From NCBI GenBank assembly GCA_002390745.1, contig DGQK01000024.1, positions 117,803-181,802 of the forward strand: a stretch of 64,000 nt of DNA, read 5' to 3'. The notes beneath the pieces are model-generated. The model did no database searches. It worked only from the letters and a program-made list of their open reading frames with translations, and was not told the origin of the DNA. The stretch is from Bacteroidetes bacterium UBA4416 (GTDB lineage: Bacteria > Bacteroidota > Bacteroidia > B-17B0 > Aurantibacillaceae). This document shows, in pieces, positions 50,577 through 60,447 of this stretch. The position numbers were made by a program, and so were the translations under genes. How positions within the stretch are numbered: position 1 is the stretch's first letter; every line of letters starts with the position of its first letter.

Positions 50577-53561
50577 ATGCAAACCCCTCTACACAAGATA
50601 TTCCGGATCCTGGCAGGCTTAGTGCCTGCGCTTTTATATATTCTTCCCGGCTTTGCCCAGCAGTACAACTTCAAAAACTATTCGGTAGAGAATGGCCTGC
50701 CTTATGTGCAGATCTTTGCCATGTACCAGGACAGCAAGGGGTATTTGTGGAGTGGCGGCTATGGCGGCTTGAGTAAGTTCAACGGCAAAACCTTCAAGAG
50801 CTATTCGCCGAAGAACGGCCTGGCCAACCACTATGTGAATGCCATTATCGAAGACCAGTTCCATTTTATTACCGTGGGCACCATCGACGGGCTGAGTGTC
50901 ATTGATAAAGTGGACGGGCAGGTGAGCAACTATTATGTGAAAGACGGACTGCCTTCCAATTATGTGACGAGCTTTTGCCTCGATCCGCGTATAGGCCTGT
51001 GGACAGGGACCAACAAGGGCCTCTGCATCTGGGACGGAAAAAAAGTGGTACAGGTGCCTTTCTTCAATGGCTATACCATCAGCTGCCTGCTGTATTCGGA
51101 GAAATACGGCGTGCTGGTAGGTACCGATAAAGGCCTTTACCGGGAGAAAAAACATTTCCGGGAATTTGAGCTGATGATCGACAGTGTAAACGTGACCTCT
51201 CTCTCGGGATTTACGCCGGAGGGGCAGCTCTACGTGGGAACGGATAACGGGCTCTACCTGATTGACATGCCGAAGCATAGCCGGAATGTGTTCCATGTAA
51301 GCAACGGCCTGATCGATGAGAACATCACGGCCGTTCTTTACCAGAAGAACGGCACCGTATGGATAGGTTCCAAGAGCGGGCTGATCAGCTTTAATGGCAA
51401 GGAGTTTTCGTATTACAACATCAGCTACGACAACAACTCAAACCACATCCGCACCTTACTGATCGATTATGAGGACAACCTGTGGATAGGTACTCACAGC
51501 GGCCTCTACAAGTTCAGAGGCAAGGGCTTTACGGTATACGACCGCAAGGACGGACTTGGCGGCGCTTTCATCTACCAGATCACCCGCGATGCGAAAGAGA
51601 ATTTATGGCTGGGCACGGAGGCCAATGGCGCTTATAAATTCTCGGAGGGCTTTTTCAAGAACTACAGCACGAAGGAAGGCCTCATCGATAACCGCGTGGC
51701 CTGCATCCTGCCGATGGATGATGGCAGCATCTGGTTCGGGACGGACAAGGGGATCTCCATATTCAGGAACGAGAAATTTTATAACCTGGAGCCGGGTACG
51801 GAGTTTAAGCAGCAGGCTCCCATCAACTGCTTTTACAAGGACAGTAAGAATACGATCTGGGTGGGTGGAAAGAACGGCGTAACGGCCATGCGAAAAAAAG
51901 GAAATGCGTATGAGTCGACGTATTACCAACTGCCCGCCATCAGCATCAACAACAACGACTACGAGGTGTGGAGCTTTATTGAGGATTCGAAAGGCGACAT
52001 CTGGGCGGGCACCTACCTGGTTGGCCTTTTCAAGCTGGAAGGCGACGCATTTAAACGGCAGAACATTTCTTCTCCGGAGCCGGTTACAACGGCGCTCGAC
52101 CTGTGCAAGGACAACGAGGGAAATATCTACGCGGCCACCCTGAACGGTGTTCTGATCTTCAATCCGCACAGGCACAGCTACAAAATCATTTCAGAGAAAG
52201 AAGGGCTGAGCTCGGAGCTTGTGTACGCCATCGGCCTCACCAAGGACAACCGCTACCTCTGGGCCGGCACCAACCAGGGCATTAACCGCATCGACGTGAA
52301 AAAGCTGAACTATGGCATCGTTAATATTCTTTCCTACAGCAAGGCCGACGGCTTCAGCGGCGTAGAATCCAACACGCACGGCATCTACGAAGACAAGGAT
52401 AGCAGCATCTGGTTCGGCACAGTAAACGGCCTGATCAAATATTCGCCGAAGGAATTTATTCCAAACGATAATTTGCCGAAGACCAATATCACAAAGATAA
52501 AACTGGCTTTCCAGGATACCCTGCTTGCCAATGGCTCCGTGCTTCCTTATTCGCTCAACAACATCAGCTTCGATTTTATCGGCATCTGCCTCACCAATCC
52601 TGATAAGGTACAGTACACCTACAAGCTGGAAGGCTTCGATAAAACCTGGAGCCCTTATACGGACATTAATTTTGTGAAGTACGACAACCTGCCCGCCGGC
52701 AAATACACCTTTAAGGTGAAAAGCTGCAACAATGAAGGGATCTGGACCATTGACGCCACCGAGTTTTCTTTTGAGATCAGCCCAGCCTTTTATAAAACCT
52801 GGTGGTTCATTCTGGGCAGTGTGATCTTTGTGGTAGGCTCGCTGGTGCTCGTGTTCCGCATCCGCCTGAACCAGCTGAATAAAAAACAGAAAGCAAAATT
52901 CGAGCAGGAGGTAGAGATCTCGAAAGCGGAGCTGAAGGCTTTGCGCGCGCAAATGAACCCGCATTTCGTGTTCAACTCCCTGAACTCCATACAGCACTAC
53001 ATCCTCAACAGCAAAAGCGAAGAGGCTGCAAAGTATCTTAATAAATTTGCAAAGCTGATCCGCCTTATTTTGAACAACTCAGACAAGCCCACGGTAACCA
53101 TCAACGAAGATTTAGAGGCGCTGATCCTTTACCTGGAGCTGGAAAAAATGCGCTTCGAAAACAAATTCGATTACAGCATTGAGGTAAGCAACGAAATTGA
53201 CGGCGACTACGACGAGATCCCACCCATGCTCGTACAACCTTATATCGAAAATGCGATCCTGCACGGCATCAATCCTAAAGCCGAAAACGGGCATATTACC
53301 ATCCGGCTGGGCCTGGTGAATCAGTACATTAAAATTTCGGTGATCGATAATGGCGTTGGACGGGAAGCCTCAAAATCCTTAAAAAGCCTGCATGCATCGA
53401 CCAAACACAAGTCGCTCGGCATGAAGATCACCAAAGACCGTTTGCGTTTGTTAAATAGTATGCAACAATCGAATCTGAGCGTCAATATTACAGACATCTA
53501 TAACTCGGAAAAGAAAGCTGTAGGTACACAGGTGGACTTATATATACCATATGTAAAATAA
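50577..53561 (+). CDS. Ligand-binding propeller sensor histidine kinase, LytS type
   Basis: A 994-residue membrane sensor. The signal peptide ends near GFAQQ. Residues ~30-690 are two-component regulator propeller repeats (for example SKGYLWSGGYGGLSKFNGKT, KNGTVWIGSKSGLISFNGKE, KENLWLGTEANGAYKF), likely a 14-blade double propeller. A Y_Y_Y domain (~700-765; YTYKLEGFDKTWSPYTD), one membrane helix (~775-800; WWFILGSVIFVVGSLVLVF) and a coiled linker follow. The kinase is of LytS/His_kinase type, with the phospho-acceptor in LRAQMNPHFVFNSLNSIQHY, and an ATPase domain with PMLVQPYIENAILHGINPK and KISVIDNGVGRE. The LytTR regulator follows after 74 nt. In this phylum such kinases often sense polysaccharides or cell-envelope signals; the ligand is unknown. 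Confidence 0.94.
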   Translation: MQTPLHKIFRILAGLVPALLYILPGFAQQYNFKNYSVENGLPYVQIFAMYQDSKGYLWSGGYGGLSKFNGKTFKSYSPKNGLANHYVNAIIEDQFHFITVGTIDGLSVIDKVDGQVSNYYVKDGLPSNYVTSFCLDPRIGLWTGTNKGLCIWDGKKVVQVPFFNGYTISCLLYSEKYGVLVGTDKGLYREKKHFREFELMIDSVNVTSLSGFTPEGQLYVGTDNGLYLIDMPKHSRNVFHVSNGLIDENITAVLYQKNGTVWIGSKSGLISFNGKEFSYYNISYDNNSNHIRTLLIDYEDNLWIGTHSGLYKFRGKGFTVYDRKDGLGGAFIYQITRDAKENLWLGTEANGAYKFSEGFFKNYSTKEGLIDNRVACILPMDDGSIWFGTDKGISIFRNEKFYNLEPGTEFKQQAPINCFYKDSKNTIWVGGKNGVTAMRKKGNAYESTYYQLPAISINNNDYEVWSFIEDSKGDIWAGTYLVGLFKLEGDAFKRQNISSPEPVTTALDLCKDNEGNIYAATLNGVLIFNPHRHSYKIISEKEGLSSELVYAIGLTKDNRYLWAGTNQGINRIDVKKLNYGIVNILSYSKADGFSGVESNTHGIYEDKDSSIWFGTVNGLIKYSPKEFIPNDNLPKTNITKIKLAFQDTLLANGSVLPYSLNNISFDFIGICLTNPDKVQYTYKLEGFDKTWSPYTDINFVKYDNLPAGKYTFKVKSCNNEGIWTIDATEFSFEISPAFYKTWWFILGSVIFVVGSLVLVFRIRLNQLNKKQKAKFEQEVEISKAELKALRAQMNPHFVFNSLNSIQHYILNSKSEEAAKYLNKFAKLIRLILNNSDKPTVTINEDLEALILYLELEKMRFENKFDYSIEVSNEIDGDYDEIPPMLVQPYIENAILHGINPKAENGHITIRLGLVNQYIKISVIDNGVGREASKSLKSLHASTKHKSLGMKITKDRLRLLNSMQQSNLSVNITDIYNSEKKAVGTQVDLYIPYVK

Positions 53562-53635
53562 AAGATTAAATTTAAGATCTGATTTTTGGTCCTACCAACA
53601 TTAAAACCAATTGACATACACTAAAACTAATACAC

Positions 53636-54385
53636 ATGAAAGCATTGATCATTGAAGATGAACAAAAAAGCCGGGAGATGCTGGCTACGCTGATCAAGAA
53701 AAACTTCTCCGATATTGCCCTTGTGGGTGAAGCAAAGAATGTGGCGGAAGGCGTGGATCTCATCAAAACGCTTCATCCCGATCTTGTATTCCTGGACATC
53801 AGCATGCCGGACGGCACAGGCTTCGATGTTCTGGAGAAAGTACAGGGCCTGAAATTCGAGATCATTTTTACCACGGCTACCGATAAGCATGCTTTGAAAG
53901 CCATTAAGTACAGCGCCTGCGATTACCTGCTGAAACCTATCGACATTGAAGAGCTGAAAGTGGCTATTGAAAAGGTATTGTCGAAAAAAAGCAACAGCAT
54001 GCCGAGCATGGAGAACCTCCAGTTCCTGATCCAGAATCTCAAGCGTGCCGACGACAACTACAGCAAGATCACCCTGCCCACAGGCAACGCATATGAGATC
54101 GTCAACATCAAAGACATCATCCGTTGCGAGGCCGACGGGAGCTATACCAATTTCTTTTTAACGGGAGCTAAAAAGCTGATGGTATCGGCCAGCTTAAAAC
54201 ATTACGAAGACCTTTTGCCTGCCAATGATTTTATCCGCATTCACCACCATCACCTCATCAACATGAACCATGTGGTGCGTTTCCTGAAAGTGGATGGCGG
54301 CTACGCGATCATGAGCGATAACTCGCAGCTTGAGATCAGCCGACGCAAGAAAGATGCCTTCCTTGAGCGATTGAATGCGGTATAA
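53636..54385 (+). CDS. Response regulator, LytTR (LytR/AlgR) family
   Basis: A 249-residue transcription regulator, partner of the LytS-type kinase just upstream. The receiver domain (1-120) has the acidic pocket IIEDEQKSREML, the phospho-acceptor Asp in LVFLDISMPDGTGFDVLE (about residue 55) and the conserved Lys in YLLKPIDIEEL. The LytTR DNA-binding domain (145-245) contains IIRCEADGSYTNFFLTGAKK and FIRIHHHHLINMNHVVRF, with the typical RxHxSxlvN-like segment. The target genes cannot be read from the window; the large T9SS proteases next door are candidates only by proximity. Confidence 0.94.
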   Translation: MKALIIEDEQKSREMLATLIKKNFSDIALVGEAKNVAEGVDLIKTLHPDLVFLDISMPDGTGFDVLEKVQGLKFEIIFTTATDKHALKAIKYSACDYLLKPIDIEELKVAIEKVLSKKSNSMPSMENLQFLIQNLKRADDNYSKITLPTGNAYEIVNIKDIIRCEADGSYTNFFLTGAKKLMVSASLKHYEDLLPANDFIRIHHHHLINMNHVVRFLKVDGGYAIMSDNSQLEISRRKKDAFLERLNAV

Positions 54386-54433
54386 CACCGGTTACCGCCA
54401 GGCCATGTCTTATCGGGCAATAGAAAAAAAATT

Positions 54434-54456
54434 ACTTCACTGCGTTCGCAATGACG
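54434..54456. repeat. Remnant of the CGTCATTGCGA palindromic repeat
   Basis: CTTCACTGCGTTCGCAATGACG matches one end of the 90-bp element at 32297-32386; the other arm is missing. Confidence 0.6.
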
Positions 54457-54464
54457 CTTTAAAT

Positions 54465-54501
54465 AAAAAATCCCGCCACGATCATCATGACGGGATTTTT
54501 T
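54465..54501. terminator. Bidirectional terminator between the LytTR gene and the 1790-residue protease
   Basis: AAAAAATCCCG and CGGGATTTTTT pair across a 15-nt loop region with partial pairing (CCA/ATGA). It lies between two convergent genes and has A- and T-tracts on both sides. Confidence 0.85.
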
Positions 54502-54518
54502 GTGAATGAGATTGTTAC

Positions 54519-57500
54519 TTATTCGAGAACCACTTTCACAAGCCTGATTCCGTTATTCAATTGTATTTTCAGGTAGTACACGCCTCTGCCGTAGCTGCTC
54601 ATGTCTACCGGCAGGCGTTGAGGATCCCCGCTGCTTTCCTTCATCACCGTTTGCCCGAGTGTGTTGAGCACTTCCACATCCAGCTTCGCGGTATTGCCTG
54701 GTGCGGAAATGGTAAACAGGCCGGTGTTAGGATTAGGGTACACCGCCACGTGGCTACCCGATGCGAGGTCTTCCACGCCTGTACATAATGCTACCGATAC
54801 AGGGACTGTTTGCATGGTCTCGCAGGCGCCGTTGCTTCCTGTAACCGTGTATACCAGCGATGAGGCCGGGAATGCCACAACCGTGCTGCCGCTGGTCGAA
54901 GACAGGCCTGTAGCCGGCAACCAGGTATAAGTGGATGCTCCCGAAGCATTAAGCGTTGTGGTGGAACCTGCACAAATAGTAGACGGTGCTGAGGCTGTTA
55001 ATACAGGAGCTGATACCACATTGAGGGTAAAGGTTACGGAGGCATTGCCACAGGTGGATGCGCTTGACACGGTGTACACTGTAGTGGATACAGGGGCAAA
55101 GGTGGCCGAAGAACCGGATCCTGAAGGCGTCCATGTGTAGGTTGTTCCACCGCTGACATTAACGGTTACCGGTGTTCCGCTACACACGGTTGTATTGGTA
55201 ATAGATGTCGTGAGGGTTGGCACCTGGCTTACCAGGATCATCACACTCAATTGGGCGCTGCAGCTACCATTGGCACCGGTAACACTGTACGTGGTGGTAG
55301 TGGTTGGGCTTACGGCAATGGACGCCGTTGTTTGCGATCCGGGCTGCCAGGCATAGGAAGAAGCGCCTGAAGCGGTTAAGGTTGTGGTTTGACCGGCACA
55401 GAGCGTGGTAGAAGATGCGCTGATGCTTAAGGCGACATTTGGTGTCACATTGATGGTGAAGGTTTTTGGAACGCCTGTACAACCGCCAAAGGTACCGGTA
55501 ACGGTATATACCGTTGTAGATGTTGGTGATAATACACTCATGGATCCTGAGCCGGATGGCAGCCAGTTGTAAGAGATCGCGCCCGACACACTGACATTGA
55601 CCGCCGTTCCGCTACAAATGGTGGTATTGGTTACAGAGCTTACAAGCGTAGGCGTTGCGGTAACATTCACGGTGACCATGGTATTCGTGCTGCCGCAGCT
55701 TCCGTTGGCGCCTGTTACCGTATAGGTTGTGGTTGTTGACGGGCTTACCGTGATGGCAGATGTGCTTTGCCCGCCCGGCAACCAGGTATAGGTGGTAGCG
55801 CCGCTGGCCGCCAGGGTGGCTGTTTGCCCGGAACAGATGGTGGAGGACGAGGCTGTCAGGGCAAGGGTCGGTGTGCTTGTTACAGTAATGGTCACTGTTC
55901 TTACAGCGCTTGTGCAGGACCCGCTCGTACCGGTAATACTGTATATGGTTGTGGCTGCGGGACTCAACACGCTGGATGTGCCGGAGCCTGACGGCGACCA
56001 GGCATAGCTGCTTGCTCCGCCTACATTAACAGTTACCGGCGTGCCGCTGCAGATGGTTGTGTTCGTCACAGAAGCGGTAACTGTTGGCGCCGCATTCACG
56101 GTAACGGCGATGGTTTTGCTGGAGGTACAGCTGCCTGTGGTGCCTGTCACAGTATACACCGTTGTACTGGTAGGATTGACACTCATGGTTGGCGTGCTGA
56201 CACTGCCCGGGAACCAGGCATAGGTAGTGGCTCCTGATACCGTTAACGTTGTGCTTTGCCCGGAACAGATGGTGGAAGAGGAAGCGCTGACGGCAAGCGT
56301 CGGTGATGCGGCCACATTGATGGTCACTGTTTTTACAGCGCTGTTGCAGGTGCCGTTGGAGCCTGTGATGCTATAGACCGTGGTGGCAGAAGGGTTGAGC
56401 ACGCTTGATGTTCCTGAGCCTGAAGGCGACCAGGTATAGCTGGTTGCGCCGCCTACATTGACGGTGACAGGTGTACCGTTGCAGATGGTGGTATTCGAAA
56501 CCGAAGCGGTGACTGTTGGCGCTGTAAGCACTGTGACGGTAATCGTTTTGCTGGAAGTACAGCTGCCGTTGGTACCGGTAACGGTATACACGGTTGTACT
56601 GGTAGGATTGGCGCTCATGGTCGGCGTACTTACTCCACCCGGGAACCAGGCATAGGTGGTGGCTCCTGACACGGTTAAGGTCGTACTCTGCCCGGAACAG
56701 ATAGTGGAAGAGGAAGCGCTGACGGCAAGCGTTGGTGTGGTGGTCACGGTAACGGTTACTGTTTTCACTGCGCTTGTACAGGAGCCTGTGGTGCCGCTTA
56801 CCGAGTAGATGGTGGTAGAAGAAGGACTAACCACATTGGTGGCACCTGAGCCGGATGGCAGCCAGGTATACGTCGTGGCGCCGCTGGCCGTTAAGGTTGG
56901 CGAGGCTCCGCTGCAAATCGTGGTGGAAGTTGGCGTTACGGTAAGCACAGGCGTTGTTACCGTTGTTACGGTCACTGTTTGCGAAGCGCCGGTACAGCTG
57001 CCGTTGGAGCCTGTCACCGTATATACCGTTGTGGATGACGGGCTGACGACATTGGCTGCGCCCGAGCCGGACGGCAGCCAGGTATACGTGGTGGCGCCGC
57101 TCGCGGTTAAGGTTGTTGAAGCGCCGCTGCAAATCGTTGTGGAAGCCGGCGTTACGGTTAAAACAGGGATGGTGTTGACCGTAACGGTTGCCGTTTTAGG
57201 AAGGCTGGCACAGCCGCCGTTGGAGCCGGTAAGCGTATAGACTGTGGTAGAGGAAGGACTCACGGCATTGCTGCTTCCTGAGCCCGATGGCAGCCAGGTA
57301 AAGGTAGTAGCACCGCTTGCGGTGAGGGTGGTCGATCCGCCGCTGCAAATGGCTGTAGCGGTTGGCGTAATGGTTACCGATGGTGCGGCATTCACCGTAA
57401 CGGTCAGCGTTTTCGCTGTGCTGGTGCAGCTGCCGTTGGATCCTGTCACCGTGTATACCGTTGTGGAAGCAGGGCTCACCACATTGGTAGCTCCTGAGCC

Positions 57501-59891
57501 GGATGGCAGCCAGGTATAAGTGGTGGCACCACTGGCGGTGAGTGTTACTGAAGCTCCACTGCAAATGGTGGTGCTGGTTGGCGTTACCGTTAAAACAGGC
57601 ACCGCACTGACAGTGACTGTGGCTGTGACTGCCGCAGAGGTGCAGCTGCCATTGGATCCCGTCACCGTATATACCGTTGTAGAAGAAGGGCTCACCGTAT
57701 TGGTAGTTCCCGAGCCGGATGGCAGCCAGGTGTAGGTCGTGGCGCCACTCGCGGTTAAGGTGGCGGTACCTCCGCTGCAAATGCTTGCGGATGCCGGCGT
57801 GAGCGTCACTACCGGAGCGGCATTGACTGTGACGGTCACGGCTGTCCGCACAGGGGTGGTACAGCCGCTGCTGGTGGCATCTACATAATACGTGGTGGTG
57901 GTGCTCAGGGACGGTGTGGTATAGGCTGTTCCGGTTGCGACGGATGTTGTTCCTGTAGAGGTAGTATACCAATTGACGGTTCCTGCACTGGCTGTTGCAT
58001 TGATGGTCACTGTGCCCGTACCGCACCTGGAAGCTCCACTCGTAGCAGTAATAGAAGGAGCCGCACAGGCTACCGGCAGGATATAGACACCGTAATCTTC
58101 CACATCGCCTACAAAAAAGGAGCTGCTGCAGCTTCGCTTGCCGGCTGTAGGCGCAGCGTTGGCTTCGCCCATTACCCTCATGCGGAGCAGGGTATTTTGC
58201 ACGGCCGTTGTGGGAATAGCCACACTGGTGGTAAGGGTGTTGAGGGCATTCACAGGGTTGCTTCCTGAAAACACCAATTCGCCGGGATTGGTGAATACGC
58301 CATTGTTATTATAATCGATGTAAACTTCGAAGTATTCGGCGTACGACAGGCCAAGCGCCGAAATCCGCATCGGGTAGCTGCTTCCTGCCGTTACCGTGGT
58401 GTTTTGCGTGCAGCTAAGATCGGTATATGCGGCACTGCCTATGGTGGCGGAAGGTGCGTTGATATTATTGAACTGCACGTCGGTAATGGTTTGACCTGTA
58501 TTTCCTGCATTGGCAGACGTGGGAACGCAGGCGCTCACCGGGCCGGCCGCAGGAACGATAATGGCATTGGGCTTTGTGATGCTGCTCGTACCCAAGGCAT
58601 TTGTGACGGTTAGTGTGACGGAGTAAGTGCCTGCATTGGCGATGGCGATGGTTGGGTTCTGCACGGAAGAGTTGTAGGTGGTGGTTCCATTGCTTATGGT
58701 CCATGCATACGTGACGTTAGGATATAAGGAAGCCAGGATATAGGAGTTGGCGACGCAGTTCGATTTATCGATCAGGCTGACGGCCTGCCCTGGCCCGCAC
58801 AGCACCTGTGCGGAAACAGAAAAATCAGCCGTTGGCGCCGACACCGGTGTGAGGGCGTCGTTCGTGCCCCCGTTATCGGGTGTGAGGAAAGAGGCCCTGG
58901 TAGTGGTAAGGGCCGTGATCATCCTGGTTTTCTGGTTGGCGGTAAACATGTTCTGGCAGATGTCGGAAGAGTAATCCATGTAGTTATGGATGAACAAATC
59001 CCGTGGGGTGCCTGTACAGGAATTGGTGCCGCTCACGCAATCGCTGGCGCTCTGGATGTGCGGGGGAGTATCTGCACAGCAATCGCCGACGCCCGATCCA
59101 CAGCCGTTGGTCACGGAAGGGCAGGACGCGCCGCCGCCATCGCCCTCGAAGGTGTGGTAGAGGTTGAGGGCATGCCCCAGCTCGTGCGCGCAGGTGGTAG
59201 AGGTTCCGCCGATAAAGTTATTGGCCAGCATGACAGCGCCGTCCTGTGCTGTGCCGTGGCTGCTGGCGAAATAGGCGTACCCTTGAATGCCTGTGCCACC
59301 GGAGTTGTTATCGATCTCGGACACGAGCCAGATGTTGTAGTATTTGGTTTTGTTCCAGAAGCTTGTTGCTTTCAGGCTTGCATCGCTGATCCCTGAGGTG
59401 CTACGCATCACGCCGCTTGCCATATAGGTTGAGTTGCCCGACATGTCTACACGTACAATGCCGTTCGTACAATTACCACTTGGGTCGCGCACTGCAAGTG
59501 CAAACTCTATCTCCACGTCTACTCCGTTTCCATCGCCCCGTGAGCCGGGTACTTTACGGTAAATCTCATTCAGGCTTTTAATGGCATTTTCTATCGCGAT
59601 ATCGCTTACATTGGTGCCCGATCCCAAGGGTTCGCCTTTGTGCATCACATGCACCACTACCGGGATCTTATAAACGGATACCGTATTGGTTCGCTGGGCC
59701 ATCGTGTTTTGCATGAGCAGCACCTGGTTTTCGAAGTCGGCCATTTTTTGGGCATAGGTCGCATCCGTGCGCATCATATAATCATGAATTTCTGCCGAGC
59801 CGCATTTTTCTACCTGCGCTCTCAGCTGAGATTGCCAGAGAAAAGAAAGAATAAGCAGGAACCGAAGAAAGGATGGATAGGTGTTTCTCAT
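54519..59891 (-). CDS. Giant secreted M43 (pappalysin-like) metalloprotease with GEVED domain, 14 stalk repeats and T9SS sorting domain
   Basis: From the ATG at 59891 it has 1790 residues and a signal peptide (FLRFLLILSFLWQSQLRAQ). The catalytic domain has VYKIPVVVHVMHKGEPLG and the motif HELGHALNLYH from His236, typical of M43 pappalysins, followed by cysteine pairs and HNYMDYSSDICQ with the Met-turn. A PKD-type domain (NVTYAWTISNGTTTYNS) and a GEVED domain (VYIDYNNNGVFTNPGELVF ... SSSFFVGDVEDYGVYI) follow. Then comes an Ig-like region and 14 tandem ~72-residue repeats (about 54785-57830). The last ~75 residues are a T9SS type A sorting domain (VYPNPNTGLFTISA ... GVYYLKIQLNNGIRLVKVVLE). The repeats probably form a long stalk that carries the enzyme away from the surface. 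Confidence 0.93.
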   Translation of the reverse strand: MRNTYPSFLRFLLILSFLWQSQLRAQVEKCGSAEIHDYMMRTDATYAQKMADFENQVLLMQNTMAQRTNTVSVYKIPVVVHVMHKGEPLGSGTNVSDIAIENAIKSLNEIYRKVPGSRGDGNGVDVEIEFALAVRDPSGNCTNGIVRVDMSGNSTYMASGVMRSTSGISDASLKATSFWNKTKYYNIWLVSEIDNNSGGTGIQGYAYFASSHGTAQDGAVMLANNFIGGTSTTCAHELGHALNLYHTFEGDGGGASCPSVTNGCGSGVGDCCADTPPHIQSASDCVSGTNSCTGTPRDLFIHNYMDYSSDICQNMFTANQKTRMITALTTTRASFLTPDNGGTNDALTPVSAPTADFSVSAQVLCGPGQAVSLIDKSNCVANSYILASLYPNVTYAWTISNGTTTYNSSVQNPTIAIANAGTYSVTLTVTNALGTSSITKPNAIIVPAAGPVSACVPTSANAGNTGQTITDVQFNNINAPSATIGSAAYTDLSCTQNTTVTAGSSYPMRISALGLSYAEYFEVYIDYNNNGVFTNPGELVFSGSNPVNALNTLTTSVAIPTTAVQNTLLRMRVMGEANAAPTAGKRSCSSSFFVGDVEDYGVYILPVACAAPSITATSGASRCGTGTVTINATASAGTVNWYTTSTGTTSVATGTAYTTPSLSTTTTYYVDATSSGCTTPVRTAVTVTVNAAPVVTLTPASASICSGGTATLTASGATTYTWLPSGSGTTNTVSPSSTTVYTVTGSNGSCTSAAVTATVTVSAVPVLTVTPTSTTICSGASVTLTASGATTYTWLPSGSGATNVVSPASTTVYTVTGSNGSCTSTAKTLTVTVNAAPSVTITPTATAICSGGSTTLTASGATTFTWLPSGSGSSNAVSPSSTTVYTLTGSNGGCASLPKTATVTVNTIPVLTVTPASTTICSGASTTLTASGATTYTWLPSGSGAANVVSPSSTTVYTVTGSNGSCTGASQTVTVTTVTTPVLTVTPTSTTICSGASPTLTASGATTYTWLPSGSGATNVVSPSSTTIYSVSGTTGSCTSAVKTVTVTVTTTPTLAVSASSSTICSGQSTTLTVSGATTYAWFPGGVSTPTMSANPTSTTVYTVTGTNGSCTSSKTITVTVLTAPTVTASVSNTTICNGTPVTVNVGGATSYTWSPSGSGTSSVLNPSATTVYSITGSNGTCNSAVKTVTINVAASPTLAVSASSSTICSGQSTTLTVSGATTYAWFPGSVSTPTMSVNPTSTTVYTVTGTTGSCTSSKTIAVTVNAAPTVTASVTNTTICSGTPVTVNVGGASSYAWSPSGSGTSSVLSPAATTIYSITGTSGSCTSAVRTVTITVTSTPTLALTASSSTICSGQTATLAASGATTYTWLPGGQSTSAITVSPSTTTTYTVTGANGSCGSTNTMVTVNVTATPTLVSSVTNTTICSGTAVNVSVSGAISYNWLPSGSGSMSVLSPTSTTVYTVTGTFGGCTGVPKTFTINVTPNVALSISASSTTLCAGQTTTLTASGASSYAWQPGSQTTASIAVSPTTTTTYSVTGANGSCSAQLSVMILVSQVPTLTTSITNTTVCSGTPVTVNVSGGTTYTWTPSGSGSSATFAPVSTTVYTVSSASTCGNASVTFTLNVVSAPVLTASAPSTICAGSTTTLNASGASTYTWLPATGLSSTSGSTVVAFPASSLVYTVTGSNGACETMQTVPVSVALCTGVEDLASGSHVAVYPNPNTGLFTISAPGNTAKLDVEVLNTLGQTVMKESSGDPQRLPVDMSSYGRGVYYLKIQLNNGIRLVKVVLE
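54785..57830 (-). repeat. Fourteen tandem ~216-bp coding repeats (stalk of the M43 protease)
   Basis: Each unit encodes ~72 residues built around ICSG(x)SxTLTASGATTYTWLPSG, SPSSTTVYTVTGSNGSC and a TVTVxxxP joint. Counting from the N-terminal side, repeats 2, 4 and 5 are nearly alike, and the pair 6-7 resembles the pair 8-9, so a two-repeat block was duplicated. The DNA of these blocks differs at many third codon positions although the protein barely changes. The same unit occurs three times in the reprolysin-like protease (12.4-15.8 kb) and once in the matrixin-like one (60.4-62.7 kb). Confidence 0.9.
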
Positions 59892-59915
59892 GGTATTATT
59901 ATTTTTTGATTCAAG

Positions 59916-59949
59916 TAAATTTAGAAAACTATTCCAATCAATTACCAAA
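59916..59949 (-). promoter_or_regulatory. Promoter of the M43 protease gene
   Basis: TTTG (plus 59946-59949), 22-nt spacer, TAAATTTA (plus 59916-59923). A 16-base word covering this -7 box (plus 59913-59928) differs in one base from the promoter of the matrixin-like gene at 62692-62707. Confidence 0.55.
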
Positions 59950-60365
59950 TCCAACAAAAATTCAAACTCGGGTGTTGCTATATTCCTGGCGATCCTGTTC
60001 TTAAACTAAAGTTCACGCTGGCATAGCATCAGCTTAAACTGCTGTATCTATACTGCCGCTGAACCATGTGTACTCATGCGATGATTGCCTGGATATTTTT
60101 CATTTGAGATTACTTGCTCACTTCCCGCAAGCCAGACTATCCGCTTCAAACTCACCGTGAAATAACGTGAAGGATTGCAGTGCCGACCGTGCCGGTACGG
60201 ACGGGAAAATCCTCCTACGATGCCTCGTGGGAGATTGGAACAGAAAGCCTGTCGGCCACAATCTGTCGCGGCGACACGCCCAACAATTTAAAAGCACCTG
60301 TAAACGATCTTTTTAAATGAATCGTTTGTTTGCTTTGATATCGAATGACGAAAAACTCACATCAT
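59950..60365. other. Intergenic region with palindromic repeat family C, copy 2
   Basis: About 400 bp without a gene. At 60165-60290 it carries GGATTGCAGTG, CTCCTACGATGCCTCGTGGGAG (a palindrome with a short loop) and GACACGCCCAA, similar in order to the element at 37.1 kb. The rest shows nothing I can support. Confidence 0.5.
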
Positions 60366-60403
60366 AAAAAAAGCCCGTCAACCAGGTGTGACGGACTTTT
60401 TTT
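60366..60403 (-). terminator. Terminator after the matrixin-like protease gene
   Basis: AAAAAAAGCCCGTCA and TGACGGACTTTTTTT pair with one mismatch around an 8-nt loop. It lies 45 nt beyond the stop of the gene at 60448. Confidence 0.82.
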
Positions 60404-60447
60404 GAAGAGGAGATCTTTTTATCGTGTTGATCGTTTTCGCTGACAGA

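Noticed and set aside
56809..57240. Long plus-strand open frames in the stalk-repeat region (also 57244-57519, 57520-57735, 56458-56655)
   Set aside because: They repeat the same valine/glycine-rich pattern with the period of the coding repeats on the minus strand; they are antisense shadows of a biased repeat, without starts or domains.
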